Source: Onchocerca volvulus (Eukaryota > Nematoda > Chromadorea > Rhabditida > Onchocercidae). From it: a DNA stretch of 64,000 nucleotides. Numbering within the stretch: the stretch's first letter is position 1; every line of letters starts with the position of its first letter. Below are positions 37,201 through 48,810 of the stretch, piece after piece. The stretch covers positions 2,832,976 through 2,896,975 of the forward strand of contig HG738139.1 in assembly GCA_000499405.2 (NCBI GenBank), written 5' to 3'. The translations under genes and the position numbers were made by a program. The notes below the pieces were generated by a model. The model made no database searches and was not told the origin of the DNA. It saw nothing but the letters and a program-made list of their open reading frames with translations.

Positions 37201-40200
37201 TACCTAAAAATTATTATATTCTTAATTGCTTTTGAAAGGAAAACTTATTCCACCTTTTTCGATTTTGAAAAATTCAAATCAAATTGTAAATTTAACATTG
37301 ATGAATTCTATCCAAAAAAAAAGCTCAGAAGTTTTTTTTTTTTCGTCCACTTGTATTTAAAAAATTTTAAATTGAAAAAAAATTATATATTTCTAATCAA
37401 TTAATCTTTTATATCTTCTTTTTTTTTTTCTTTTGTAATTTTTCAAAGACTTAAAATTGATTTATTTTTTGGTTTTTTTTTTTTTTAAATGAACATATGA
37501 TATATTTCGAAATATCAGCTCCTCAATTTCAAATTTATAAAATTGAAGTTTTTCATCAAAATTTACATATACATATTTATTTGAAATATGTGCAACAGAT
37601 GGATAAATTTCGCTGCATTTTCAGAAATAACATTTTCTACAATAAATTTTGCGATAAATTATCTATTCGCTTCTAACAAGTAATCTATTTCCTATTATCC
37701 TTCTCCATCTGGTACATCCTAGCGATCGTCATCATCAACATCGCAGACGCCTGTTCCCATCAATAGCGAAATTTCGATTATAATTAATGATATACTGTAG
37801 GAGTGGATCGATGAATTCGTGGCATGTCTTCACCGATCATATTAATCATCGTGTATGTGTGCACACACATACACACACATACATAAAAATACGCTCAACT
37901 TAATTATTTATGCAAATTTATTGATTTTGTGGTTTTCATAAAATTTAAAATAAAATAGACAAAAATTCGATCATATTAATATCTTTAAGTATCGATAAAT
38001 TATTTTAATCATTTCATTTACATTTAAAAAAAAAAAAAAACAAAAAAAAAGAAAGAAAATTTCAAATTATTTAGACTTTCTTAATTTTGTTAAAAAAATA
38101 AAAAAAAAAAATACAAATAAATGATATGTTAATTTGTTATCATTTCTTTAGTCATAAAAAATGGATTATCTCTTTTGTACAAATTCCTTCACCAAAAATC
38201 GATCCAATCAATTTTTTCAATTTATTCAAAAAAAAAAAATTGAATAGATGAAAAAAAAAAAGTTATGAAAGTTTTCGTGCAAATATTAGAAATATTATCT
38301 CGAATATTTATAGCAGAATGATTCGAATAAATTACTACAGTAGCAAATTATTAGTTTGATCCAATCTTTGATCTTTCGTGATATGCTTACATTAGAATAG
38401 CAACATTTCAGCTTGACTAAGTTCTTCTTCAATTACTGTAATTTATCAAATATGAAGAAGAAACAAATGTTCACATACGCAAATTTAGATGTTCAACAAG
38501 CTGAATTAATTTTATCATTTGTCTTCTTTGATTTTTTCATTTCTAATTTAATAAAGCTTTTTTTCGCTTTCTATTATTTTCTTGCAAAATTTTTAAGCGA
38601 CAAGTTTATTTTTAATGAATTTAAAAATCCAACATTTATTCATTCCTATATTTAGTAATAATTTTTAAAATGAAACAGAAAGTGGCTGATTGAAGAATCT
38701 ACCCAGATAGCGAAATAAATTTAATTTAATCATTTCTAAAATATCATGTTGATACGTTAAAATGTAGATTAAAAATTTCATTTTAACCAAATTCCCCGCT
38801 TTTTCCTTCTAATGAAGTGACAAATGACAATTCTAGAAAGCTAGAAAAAGTCATCTTATCATAACCTATTTTGATTTATGAGGTACCAACAAAAAAACAT
38901 ATATCATTATTTTATTGTCGGTTGTTTTATTGTTTTAGTCAGTAATTTGAGGTCAATTTATCAAATGAAACTTTAAAATTTTGCCGCCAACAAAAGCTTT
39001 ACTAATTAATTATTTCTATTAATATATAAATTTTAATTGATAAAATTAAGCTAATCATTTACAATAAAGACAAAATCTTAATTTATAAAAAATATTTTTC
39101 GATTTTTTAAAAATCAGACGAGTAGTTTATCATCATAGTAATATTTAAAAAGCGTGATGCTGATTTATTAAAACAATATTTAAATTAAATAAATTTCTTT
39201 CTTCCTAATTATTCACTTCTTCGTTAAATTGTTCAATTCTTATATTCTTCCAAAATTTTTAGAATATTTTGAAATTTACATGCTTACATGCTATAATGAG
39301 AAATAAAATTTATTCCTTCGAAATGCAAGAATTTTGATAAATGAGATTGAGCATACTAATCTATTATGTTCAAATTTTAACAAAAATTTTAAAATATTTG
39401 AATGAATTTTAAATCTATATTTGATTTCCATATCATTTAACTTAACATTTATCAGGAAACATCATATTGTATTATCGGATGGTATAATTTTACTATAATT
39501 AATATTTTTAATATTTAAACTGAATTAAATTTCGCGAATAAACTGGATAAATTTACATATTTCTTGCGTATCTCAAATTAGTAATTGCAAATGCCAGAAA
39601 TATTTTCTGAAGTAGGAATTAATTTTAGTATAAATTTAAACAAAATATTGATTGTTGTAGATGAACAAAGAATAAAAATTGAAAATGGAAAGAGAAAAAT
39701 GGGCACATTTTGCTAAAATTGATTAAAATGATCGTATACTTTGAAGAGGATTGCAAAAATGTGATGATTAATTATTGGATTTGATAATTGTCGAAGAGAT
39801 AAGAAAATATCCATTTATATGATGGAAAAAATGTTTGAAAATGGAAATTTGAAAGGAAATGAATTATTACTTGAATATATGCAATCATTTATTATGAATG
39901 TAGCTTGGAATATAATATTTAATAACCTTTCAGGTATTCAACCAATAAGCTAAATGGCTTTTTTTTTTTTTTTTGGAAATATTTATGAAAAATTTACAAA
40001 CAAAGCTATAAAGAAGTAAACTGTCATTATTTATCATTTTGATAAGATGATAAGTTAAAAGAATGGAGTTAGTCTTTTTGTGAGAGTAAAATGAGATATA
40101 TTTGTATGAAACGAAATTTTTTAACTTCTATTATATGAAGAAAAAAAAAATAGAAATTAAGAATTTGAAAAAGAAAAAAATTTTATCAAATTAATATCAG

Positions 40201-43200
40201 AAAGTATTACAAAAAAAAAAAAAAAAATAAATTTTAATATGTATGGTGTGTCGGGATAGATCTGAGAAAATTGTACTGAACAGGAAAAATGATAATTTAT
40301 CAGACATTATCATATTAATGCTTTCAAAAAAAAAAAAAAAAAATTCATTTAGCAACAATTTTAAAATTATCGATAATCAATAATTCATAAAAGATTGGTT
40401 AGGTTACCTTTGTCTTCTATGAAAATGACTAATTTATCAATATAGCTTTTATACAAAGTTTAAAAAAAAAAAAAAAAGGAAAAGAAGGAAAAGGAAAAGA
40501 AGTTGAGGTATTGTTTGTCGGGATAGATCTGAGAAAATTGTACTGAACATGAAAAATGACGATTTATCAGCCTATAACAGAGGAAATGCAGCGAAATAAT
40601 TTTTCATAAAATTTGAACAAGGAGAAAAAAAAAAAAAGAAAAAAAAAAAAAAAGGAGGATGACAAGAAATGAAAAAAAAATCGAGCGGAGTTGCAGCCGA
40701 AGCGTAATTATCTATTGAACGTCACCGTCATTACCGTATCCCAGAAAAAATGCCATGTAAGAATTAAATATTTCCTGCACTTTTTTTTTTTTTTTTTTTA
40801 GGGCACTAAATATTATTAATAATTGATTATTACAATATTTGAAGTATTAATTGGAAATCAATAATGTGATAGTATCTTAACTTTGAATAGAATAATTAAA
40901 CTGATACTAATATCTTAATATGATATGATTATGGATTTTTTTGTATTTCTATTCATTTAAAACGTAAAAAACCAACGAATTTTTATTTTTTAAATTTAGT
41001 ATTTATAGAATAATTATTTGTTACAGTAACAATCTTAGATATTTTCGGATAATGGATTTTTGATAAAAAGCTATCGTAATTTAAATGCCATTGATCGTCA
41101 ACTTAATCATCAGTTTTGTTCATAATTTTAATGAAGCAAATTTAATCAAATCTTTGCCGCATTCAAATTAAATATTAAGCAGCATTATAATGCATACATT
41201 TCAATGAAGTATTATTTTTAGTAAAAGAAATTGCAGAACTTTAAATTCAATTATTGGCCATTCGAAATTAATTCATTATGACAATTGTTAAAATCTGCTT
41301 ATCGGTTAGATTACTAATACTTTAGATGAATTTAGATGCCATTGATCAGATTACTTAAAATTTTAATGAAATTAAATGCTACCGGTTAGATTAATGATAA
41401 TTTCGAGGAATTTTACCTATGAATGCAAAAATACATTTTACTGATTTGCTTCGAAATCTCGTATCTTTTGAGATATTTTTACAGATCCTATTCTCATACT
41501 GCGATCTACTGTCTAGAAAGGGTTTCGTGGTTCAATTAAAAATATAATTACATAAGTAAAAAATTATCAGTATTCATCTAAAATTATTCCAGACAAAACC
41601 AGTAAAATATGATTGGTACTGATAACAGGTGAATTGCCTAGATTAATGATTAATAGTTCATTTTTGAATAATTTCTTTATCAATTAACATCTCAGTGGAA
41701 ACTTGATAAACAGAAAATTTCTGAATAGATTGAAAAAATTAACAAGAAAGAAAAGAAATATAGAGGAAAATTTCAATAATTTAACAAAAATTTGATCAAT
41801 TTTATGATATAGATGGATAAGGAATGAAATTAAAAAAATTGAAGAAAATGTGACAAATTAGAAATGATATTTACATGAAAATGAATTACGATAAATATTA
41901 GTTATATATCTTTTCACTTCACATTTTGTTTATTTATTTTAATTTGCATATATCAAAATTTATGCGTATTTTTGTTTATCATCATCAATATTTCTTGGAT
42001 TAATCGAATTTTCTTGACTTAATTTCTTCTCTAAAATTTCATCAATATATCATAATTAAAGCATATTTTCTTGGATCAATTTATCATTGATGCAAAAAAA
42101 AAAGAAAAAAAATGAGAAATTCTTTATTAAGAAAAATAACTTTCGAAAATTTTAAAATGAAATTTGCATCCTTCAAAAAGTAAATATCATATAATATGCG
42201 TGACTTATATTTTTATAATTATTTTCGGAAATTTTTCATAAATATAAATGATTGTTAGACATGCATTTCTTATTTACCAATAAATGATTCCATCCTATTT
42301 TCAACCCCCTTTTTTTGATCATTTCTAAAATTGCTCAGTCCGAAAAAGAGAAAACGAAGCCTTTTAAATTACATCTATCAACCAGTTTTAATCAATTTTC
42401 AAGCATAATGCATTATTTCGAATGAAAAAAAAAAAAAGAAAAAGCTGATAAAAATTTGCATAATAAATAATCTATTGATCGAAGTGAAATAAGCAAAAAA
42501 TACACGCTTATTATCAGTTCGAAAAAAAAGAAAAAAATGAAAAACGAATGAATGAAATATCATGAAAATACCATTTACATTTAAAAAAAAAAAAATAAAA
42601 AATAAAAATCTTTCAAAAAAAAGCCTCCCCACTCAAATCAGATCGAGGATTTTTCTTTTTGTCGTCAATATTCTCTTCAATTATCGTATTTAATTGAAAA
42701 TAATAAGAGTATATTAGTCGTCAAGATTCTCTCCAATTATCGTATTTAATTAAAAATAATAAGAGAGTATGGTAAGTTTCATTTTTTTTTTCTGAATATG
42801 GTAAATTTTATTTCATATTCAATTCAGCAAATCTTAGCATAAATTAAATTTCATAGATTGTGCTTATTCGAAATGAAGATATATCGGAAAATGAATAGAT
42901 GAGATAATTTGATCTATTATTTTTTGATGAGACAATTTTTTTTTTTCAATTTCAAAAAAAAAAAGCCAACAATTGATAAGGAAGAATGTGAATCTAATGA
43001 AGATGATCGAATAAAACGGATAAAAATAATGAAAAAAACAAATAAAAAATGGCAAATTTTAAATATGGATTGAAAATGGATAGTTTTATCATTTTCCAAA
43101 ATTATTTTGAAATTTCAAATCTTTTTTTAGAGTCAACTTATAAAAATTTTTTAAAATTTGAATTTCGATGATTTCATTTAAAAAAAAGTAATTAAATGTT

Positions 43201-46200
43201 AAAATCAAATTCTATGTTACAATTTCATTGACATTAAATATTCTTTCAAATAGCATCTCATCTGTCGATTTATTCTAGCTGTGATATTTTAAAACGAATT
43301 AATCGATACAAGCTGCTGGCTTATTACAGTATGATATTTTCATATATTAAACCAACTCTTCCCAAATTAATTTCAACATTTAGTCCAGTAAAGCAATAGT
43401 TTTTGAACAATTAATCGATAATTAGACAAAGTGTTCTATGTAAGTACCATAAGCCTGATTTAATATAATATAGGCTTAAATCATTTGTACTGTAATCTTT
43501 AAACTATTCATAAATTTTTCATTTCCTATATTTCAGAAATTACTATAATTTGACAAAGTTGGTCTGCCAGCAATCTAACATTTTCGATTTTCTCATTTAT
43601 TTGAAGATGCTGTGAAATATGAAATATGCTATATTAAGTTCCATTTCAGTAATCAATTTAAATTTCAAAATTTTTCTAAAATTAAATCACTGACCGCTAG
43701 CTGAATGAACCCTTGTCATCCATGGATAAACGGCTACATTATTCTTTTCTTCTTCATCCTCATCTTTTTCACCATTTTTTCCATTTTTATTCCATTCTCC
43801 ATTATTATAGCCACATGATGAACTCTGTAATTGAAAAAAAAAATCAATTTTAAATTCGAAATTTTTAAATCAGAAAATAAAGGCCTAAAAATGCGAAATA
43901 AGCGAGCTAAATTCCATATTTTATTTAGCTTTTAATTTCAATTTCGCAAAATTGCCTAATAAACGTTAATAATTCAGATAAAAATTTGGCATCCATATTT
44001 TACAAAGAAAATCTAATTTTAAAATATTCTCTTTGAATTGAATGTAATAAAAATTTATTTTAAACTAATAACTAACTTTTATTTAAAAAAAAATTTATTT
44101 TAAACTAATAGCTTCTAAAAAAACTGCAATTTTTATCAAATTATAAAAAAGGAAGTGAATAATCAAAAATTGAAAAATATTAAAAAAAGTTCGAACTATT
44201 CCGATAAACGAATAATGACAATATAGAATTAAAAATTTGATAAATAATTTGATAGGAAAAATTAAAATTTTCAAAATTTTGATTTAACTAATCAATGCCT
44301 TCTTTGAGCTGGCTGGCCTGGAAATACCATTTTGGAATTGGTGATGAGATTAGAAAATATGCGAAGATATGAGGGAAAGAATTAGATTGAATAGTCGGAA
44401 TACATCAAACGATAAGATCTTATCAAAGCAAAGCTTCTAAAAGGGAAGAAACCATGGATAGATGGATGAATGATTAAGAATTGGTTAAGACAAAGGCTTG
44501 TAATTATTGATCGTTTTCATTGGAAATTCTTATTAAAATGATTTTCTATCATATATTATGCAAGATTTTATTTTGATAATAATATGCCATGAATTGAGTA
44601 AATAATTATTAATTAATTAATAAATAAAATTGAAATGATAGCATATTTGATTGATCCTAATTTATAGCCCAAAAATAATCGAAGCAAACTACAAATTACC
44701 AATAATGTATGGAAATTGTTAAAAAAATGACAAGACCAAAGGATAGGAAAACTTAATTGAAAAGATACATTATCGATGTAATAAATTTGAATTAATTGGC
44801 TCAATGCCTTTCATTTGATTTATTAAAACTCATTAACAAATGAGGCATTCCATATTGAAATTAACGACTTTCTTCGCTTCAATAATGTTGCCATTTCAGT
44901 GATAATTTTTCATTTTCCAATTAATAGCCTTAAGAATTTTTGCAGTATTACACAATTAATTTAAATTAAAAAGTTTGTAATGTTTACTCAAAAAGCGCTT
45001 TAGAAAATTTCAAAGTAGCAACTTTTTTTTCAAGTAAATCAAATCTTTAGAATCGTTTAAATAAATCGTTTAGATTGTTCAATTTTTCAGTAAATCAAAT
45101 TTTCGGAAAGTTCAAAAGCGCTAAATCTTTCCAGTAAATCAAATCTATCCAGCTGAATGATTTTATTTGCTCCTAACAGTTATTATTTTACTTTTTTTTT
45201 TCTTATAAACAACTCAAAGTTACAATTTTTCTTAAATTTCTAAAATTTGATTGAATTTTTGAAAATTGCAGATGTTCATGAAATGAAATTTAATCTATCC
45301 AGCTGCTTGCTTTCTCTAATTATCCAATGAAAATCCACAGTATCGCCTGTTACAGTAAAGTTGGATTGTTTATGATTATAAAATATGGCTATTATCGTAA
45401 TCATACATTGTTTAGTAATGCATGGAATATTTTGTTCTTGCTTTATAATTCTAATATTTTATGCAAATTTTTTTATTTTTTTCCAACGAAAAAGGTAACA
45501 TATCATGAGATAAATTTTAAATAAGCGTTTGAAACCCACACAAGTAAGTCAAATTAAAAAATGAATAAATTTTAAGATGATTTTGCGACGATTTTATAAT
45601 TAATTGAAAAAAATAGCAGCTTCTACTCGATCATTTTTTCTTCAGTAAACTTGAGATTTCAAGAATTCCAGGAATGAAATTCACTCTTTTACCTATATTA
45701 TAGATTAATGATTACGGTGTCCACACAATATCTATCCACCAAGGATAATTCTATTTCAAAAACATGGCAATAAAAGATAACATGCCTTTTTGGAGATCGC
45801 AAAGTTAAATTAATTCTAATTTACTTCGTAATTTTTGATGACACCTGGAAAACAGTATTTGAATTAAACATAAAAATCTCCTTCTTTTATGTTAATTTTC
45901 CGAAAACTCAAGCAATTGTAAGAAAGTGAAATAATCCGGTTGATCTTAACTTGATCAGAATTACGATAATTTATAATTTATTCATGTCATTTTGAATTTT
46001 GACATTAAAGTCTAAATTTATAATTTTTTTCAATCCTGAAGCTCAATAAAAGATTAGAACAGAAATATATATTTCAGCCTATCATTATTTTCCAGAATTT
46101 TTCCCGAAGATTTAATAATTATGAAATATTTCTCAACTAAGAAGTTTGAAACAGAACCGATTCATGCCAATACAAAAGTTACAGTTTGTAAATTTATAAG

Positions 46201-47226
46201 GCAAATATTAAAAGTATTCACGTCTAGAAAAGTTAGTTTTATGGTAAATTCGTACCTACACTTGAGTTATCCTGAAAATACTGTATAAATAGTTCTCTGA
46301 ATCTGAAGAAATGGCATGAATCTTGATCCTGTAACAAAAATCAACTAAAATGAATTAGGAATAATTCAGCAGAGTTCATTTTACGTTAATAAAATTTCGA
46401 TTTTTTCACGATTTTACATTTCATAAGAGACAAAGTTTGTATAAGAGACAAAGTCATAAAAGACAAAGTCTCATAAAATCTTTGTCTAGATAAATTTCTG
46501 CAAATTTGGCATTTTTCAATTATACTGTATCACTAGTTATCACTATCACTAATCAGTAACTGATCATTAATTGAAGAAAAACAATCTGAATTATTTAAGT
46601 GTGACGAAAAATTATTTTAATTATTATTAGAGATTATTTTGAATACTATTAAAAGAAAATTAACTTTTATCTACGTCACTTCTAATATTATCACTTCTCG
46701 TATTACCTATAATACTTCTAATATTATCACATTAAAATCCAATGTGATATCTTTATATACTGCTACTTTCTTATCACTGATAATATTTCGGTAAAATTTT
46801 ACCAACACTAATTGCATAAAATTATTCATTAATTTATTTAAATTTTTTTTTCAAAGAATATTTTTTATAAATAATTTGATGAAATTTTAATTAATCTCTT
46901 TAATGATTATAAATTTAAGAATTCTCAGAATTTAAATTAATATTATTGAATTCTTATTATTTCTTCTTTCTTCATAGCTTGGCTATTTAATTGATCAAAA
47001 GATTTTGGAATGAAAGCATAAATCTACCAACCGGACCATGTTGACTGGAATCCGGAGTACTGTATTGCGCATTTGGATAGTATGATGGGCCGGATGGTGG
47101 TGCAGATGGTGCGGCCGAATTATTGGTCGTTGTAAGCCTTGGATTTGATTGTTGCTGCTGATGTTGCTGTTGTTGATCATAATAATAATTTGAGATCTCG
47201 GGTGCAAATTGCTCAGCTGATGTCAT
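31067..47226 (-). CDS. lin-39: lin-39 Hox gene (Hox4/5, Dfd/Scr class)
   Basis: Modelled exons: 47226-47028, 46328-46282 (hypothetical), 43824-43695, 32356-32211, 31222-31067; 225 aa, phases closing. Exon 1 is rich in Tyr, Gln, Ser and Pro. Exon 3 has an acidic run and the hexapeptide [10 protein letters not shown] (Y115-M118), which contacts PBC cofactors such as CEH-20. The homeodomain spans about residues 131-190 and reads [20 protein letters not shown] … [23 protein letters not shown] with Gln50 and Asn51. The intron falls between homeodomain residues 44 and 45. The tail [13 protein letters not shown] resembles C. elegans LIN-39. The protein is a nuclear transcription factor patterning the mid-body (vulval and neuronal fates in C. 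elegans). The 11.3-kb intron between hexapeptide and homeobox is unusually large. First ATG in frame is 47226; the frame is open to about 47317, so an upstream exon remains possible. Confidence 0.9.
31223..32210 (-). other. Last intron of lin-39
   Basis: 988 bp, GTTAGT donor and TTTCAG acceptor. Contains the 30-bp inverted repeat at 31534-31658. The plus-strand ORF at 31562-31783 overlaps that repeat and is not supported. Confidence 0.85.
31534..31658. repeat. 30-bp inverted repeat with 65-bp spacer in lin-39 intron
   Basis: Arms 31534-31563 and 31629-31658. The inner 25 bp pair perfectly and the 30-bp arms have one mismatch (a/g at 31537). As RNA on either strand this would form a long stem-loop of about 125 nt. 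No microRNA family sequence was recognised. Confidence 0.85.
32211..32356 (-). CDS. lin-39: lin-39 exon with homeodomain residues 1-44
   Basis: Acceptor aaatttag, donor CAG|GTTAGT. 146 bp, entering in phase 1 and leaving in phase 0. Encodes [20 protein letters not shown] through MLTERQ, i.e. the N-terminal arm and helices 1-2. Confidence 0.96.
35470..35527. repeat. (TGTA/TGTG)n microsatellite
   Basis: ATGT and GTGT units over about 58 bp, inside the large lin-39 intron. Confidence 0.95.
35766..35853. repeat. (ACAC/ATAC)n microsatellite
   Basis: CA and CATA units over about 88 bp. Largely complementary to the tract 240 bp upstream, so the pair could fold together. Confidence 0.95.
36295..36490. 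promoter_or_regulatory. Candidate regulatory island with paired Hox/PBC-like sites
   Basis: Less repetitive than its surroundings. Contains TGATTAAT (36444-36451) and TGATTTAT (36459-36466), both fitting the TGATNNAT form used by Hox/Exd (LIN-39/CEH-20) pairs, 7 bp apart. It also has atcgatcgatcg and taatcattag nearby. In such AT-rich DNA these may occur by chance. Confidence 0.25.
37680..37850. promoter_or_regulatory. Candidate intronic regulatory island
   Basis: Distinctly higher G+C and sequence complexity than flanking intron (blocks such as ctagcgatcgtcatcatcaa and gcagacgcctgttccc). No exon frame with proper junctions was found, so a conserved noncoding element is the simplest reading. 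Confidence 0.25.
37855..37886. repeat. Short TG/CA palindromic microsatellite
   Basis: TATGTGTGCACACACATACA-type sequence; TGTGTG meets CACACA and forms a palindrome. Confidence 0.8.
40250..40303. repeat. 54-bp direct repeat, copy 1
   Basis: Begins gtcgggatagatctgaga and ends tttatcag. Two mismatches to the copy at 40517-40570. Confidence 0.9.
40517..40570. repeat. 54-bp direct repeat, copy 2
   Basis: Same orientation as copy 1, with 213 bp of A-rich DNA between them. Confidence 0.9.
42661..42773. repeat. Tandem duplication of about 57 bp
   Basis: Units 42661-42716 and 42717-42773 share gtcgtcaa-attctct-caa, ttatcgtatttaatt-aaaa and taataagag with few changes. Confidence 0.85.
43695..43824 (-). 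CDS. lin-39: lin-39 exon with the YPWM hexapeptide
   Basis: Acceptor aattacag, donor AGCG|GTCAGT. 130 bp. Encodes [14 protein letters not shown], an acidic/basic run (EKDEDEEEK) and [14 protein letters not shown]. Confidence 0.92.
43825..47027 (-). other. First lin-39 introns
   Basis: 3.2 kb of AT-rich DNA. Short duplicated phrases at 44050-44115. Contains the hypothetical 47-nt exon at 46282-46328. ORFs at 44613-44804 and 45327-45524 are not supported. Confidence 0.6.
46282..46328 (-). CDS. lin-39: Hypothetical 47-nt lin-39 exon
   Basis: Exon 1 ends in phase 1 while the hexapeptide exon must enter in phase 0; joining them directly creates an early stop. After ttgttacag at 46329, 47 nt to a GTATTT donor would add [16 protein letters not shown] (first Gly shared) and restore the frame. 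The fit is arithmetical; no homology supports the peptide. Confidence 0.35.
47028..47226 (-). CDS. lin-39: lin-39 first recognised coding exon
   Basis: Begins [17 protein letters not shown], then a Gln/His run and a Ser/Pro-rich stretch ([20 protein letters not shown]), with donor GTTG|GTAGAT. The composition is typical of Hox N-termini and differs strongly from surrounding DNA. The frame continues upstream without ATG to a stop near 47317; an acceptor-like aaatag lies near 47268. Confidence 0.75.
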
Positions 47227-47398
47227 ATTATCAGATATAAAATAATCATCCACCGAATTGTTGCGTCTATTTTTTAGAATCTTCGTTGATTGAATCGCAA
47301 AAAAAACAGTTCAGTCAGTCAGTGAATTTTACGAAAAAAAAAACTTTTGTCAAAGTAATAAATTTTAAAATAGAATTGCACACTTTTTCACGTTTTAG

Positions 47399-47406
47399 TC
47401 ACGTGA
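47399..47406. promoter_or_regulatory. TCACGTGA palindrome upstream of lin-39
   Basis: A perfect E-box (CACGTG) 170 bp upstream of the first exon, at the edge of a higher-G+C stretch (47395-47470). It could bind bHLH or bZIP factors; function is inferred only from sequence. Confidence 0.25.
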
Positions 47407-47887
47407 AGTTATGAAAAATTGGGTAACACGTAGCGTTGCAGTGCCAGTTGATCACCGACCGCTGTAAATTGAAATCATAAAATAGCGAATTTGATTGCGA
47501 TCATTCCACTGATGATGATGCTACACCAAAATCATCTTTCGTCATCTTCCCTTTTCTTTCTTTTTTGTTTTTTTTTCTTTTGGTTTATAAAAATAGACAA
47601 TCTGAAATTTTGTAATTTCGCGTACCCGGAAGTTTTTCCAAAATTTAAAACCAAACTTCGATTTAATCAATCCCGCGATATCTCAGACAAGATGACAACC
47701 CTTGCTACCTAACATTTTTGTTAATTTTTAAATAGCAAACAAACAAACAAACAAACTCCTAATTTTGCTGAAACAAATAAATTCAGAAAAGGTTTTCGCA
47801 GCAAAAGAATCAACGTGAAATGGAAAATCATGTGAAGCAGAGAAAAGAATCAAATAGAATAGTGTGAACGGAGAGTTTTCCGAAAGA

Positions 47888-47945
47888 ATGCCACACTCCC
47901 TTCCTCGCCTTCAACGAATCGACGATCAGTTTGAAGGCGTGGCAT
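47888..47945. promoter_or_regulatory. Interrupted hairpin upstream of lin-39
   Basis: ATGCCAC (47888-47894) pairs with GTGGCAT (47939-47945), and GCCTTCAA (47907-47914) pairs with TTGAAGGC (47931-47938). The 3' arm is contiguous while the 5' arm carries a 12-nt insert, so the fold has a one-sided bulge and a 16-nt loop. Sequence is G+C-rich compared with flanks. Confidence 0.4.
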
Positions 47946-48040
47946 CTGATGGAAATCCTTCAAAGCATCAGACGACCATACAGCACGAAATCAAATACAC
48001 AGTCTGATTAGATGGATGATTATGATAGGATCGATAGAAT

Positions 48041-48100
48041 CATGATTATGATTATGATTACGATTATGATGATAATGATGATGATAATTGATAAATGATA
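48041..48100. repeat. (ATGATT)n / (GAT)n degenerate repeat
   Basis: Repeats of tgattatga and gatgataat over about 60 bp. Confidence 0.8.
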
Positions 48101-48490
48101 AATATGCACATACTTTGAATAATTATTTTCCACCAGCATCAGATGACCGATATAACACGATATCAAATATCTAGTCTAGTAGATTTGATGCATGAATGAT
48201 ATTTATGATATAATTAGTAGAATTATGATTGTGATAATGATAAGCAATAATGATAAATGAATTATATGATAAAAAATTTAACGATAATTTTCAGTAATTT
48301 GTCAATAATAATGCTATGATGAAAGCCTCAAATAAAATTCCATATTTGATTCGAATTTTTAAATTCAAATTTTAATCAATTAACGATTAATTGCAATTTC
48401 TGATTTTTGTTTCCGTCAAAATTTTCATTGTGAGACATTTAATATCAGCATTTTATAATTCATGCATTTCAGTTCCAAACAACTCATCTG

Positions 48491-48597
48491 TTCATTCATT
48501 CATTCATTCATTCATTCGTTTATTCATTCGTTCATTCATTCATTTAATCATTCATTCTCTCATTCGTTCAGTCATTCGTTCATTCGATCATTCATTT
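48491..48597. repeat. (ATTC)n degenerate microsatellite
   Basis: About 26 ATTC/ATTCG-type units with substitutions. The plus-strand ORF at 48391-48696, which translates it as Ser-Phe-Ile-His repeats, is an artefact of the repeat. Confidence 0.95.
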
Positions 48598-48765
48598 AAG
48601 TACTTTTCTTTTCTCAAAAAAAAATCCTCAAATCTTAGTCTTCCATGTATTAAAACATCAAAGATCATTCACTTCTTTTACCCTTCTTTGTCTTAGTACT
48701 AATATATTAATATTCATATATATATATACATACATTTTTTTAAATTTATATAGATAAATATATAC

Positions 48766-48810
48766 GAGAGAGAGAGAGAGTGGGAGAGAGGAAGAGAGAG
48801 GGAAAAGAGG
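48766..48810. repeat. (GA)n tract
   Basis: GAGA-rich purine run following a TATA-rich run at 48716-48765. Confidence 0.9.

Larger units (their letters stand above)
32357..43694 (-). other. 11.3-kb intron of lin-39
   Basis: AT-rich with very many A/T runs. It holds microsatellites (35470-35527, 35766-35853, 37855-37886), a 54-bp direct repeat (40250/40517), a tandem duplication (42661-42773) and three islands of higher complexity (36295-36490, 37680-37850, 40678-40745) that could be enhancers. The overlapping plus-strand ORFs 33048-33410 and 33187-33489 lie in a C/T-rich stretch, have no recognised family and may be chance. Confidence 0.8.

Noticed and set aside
43280..43330. Possible extra homeobox or Hox exon near the hexapeptide exon
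   Set aside because: No frame gives homeodomain residues, and the modelled exons already account for the domain.
48391..48696. 101-codon ORF on the plus strand
   Set aside because: It is mainly the (ATTC)n repeat translated as Ser/Phe/Ile/His units.
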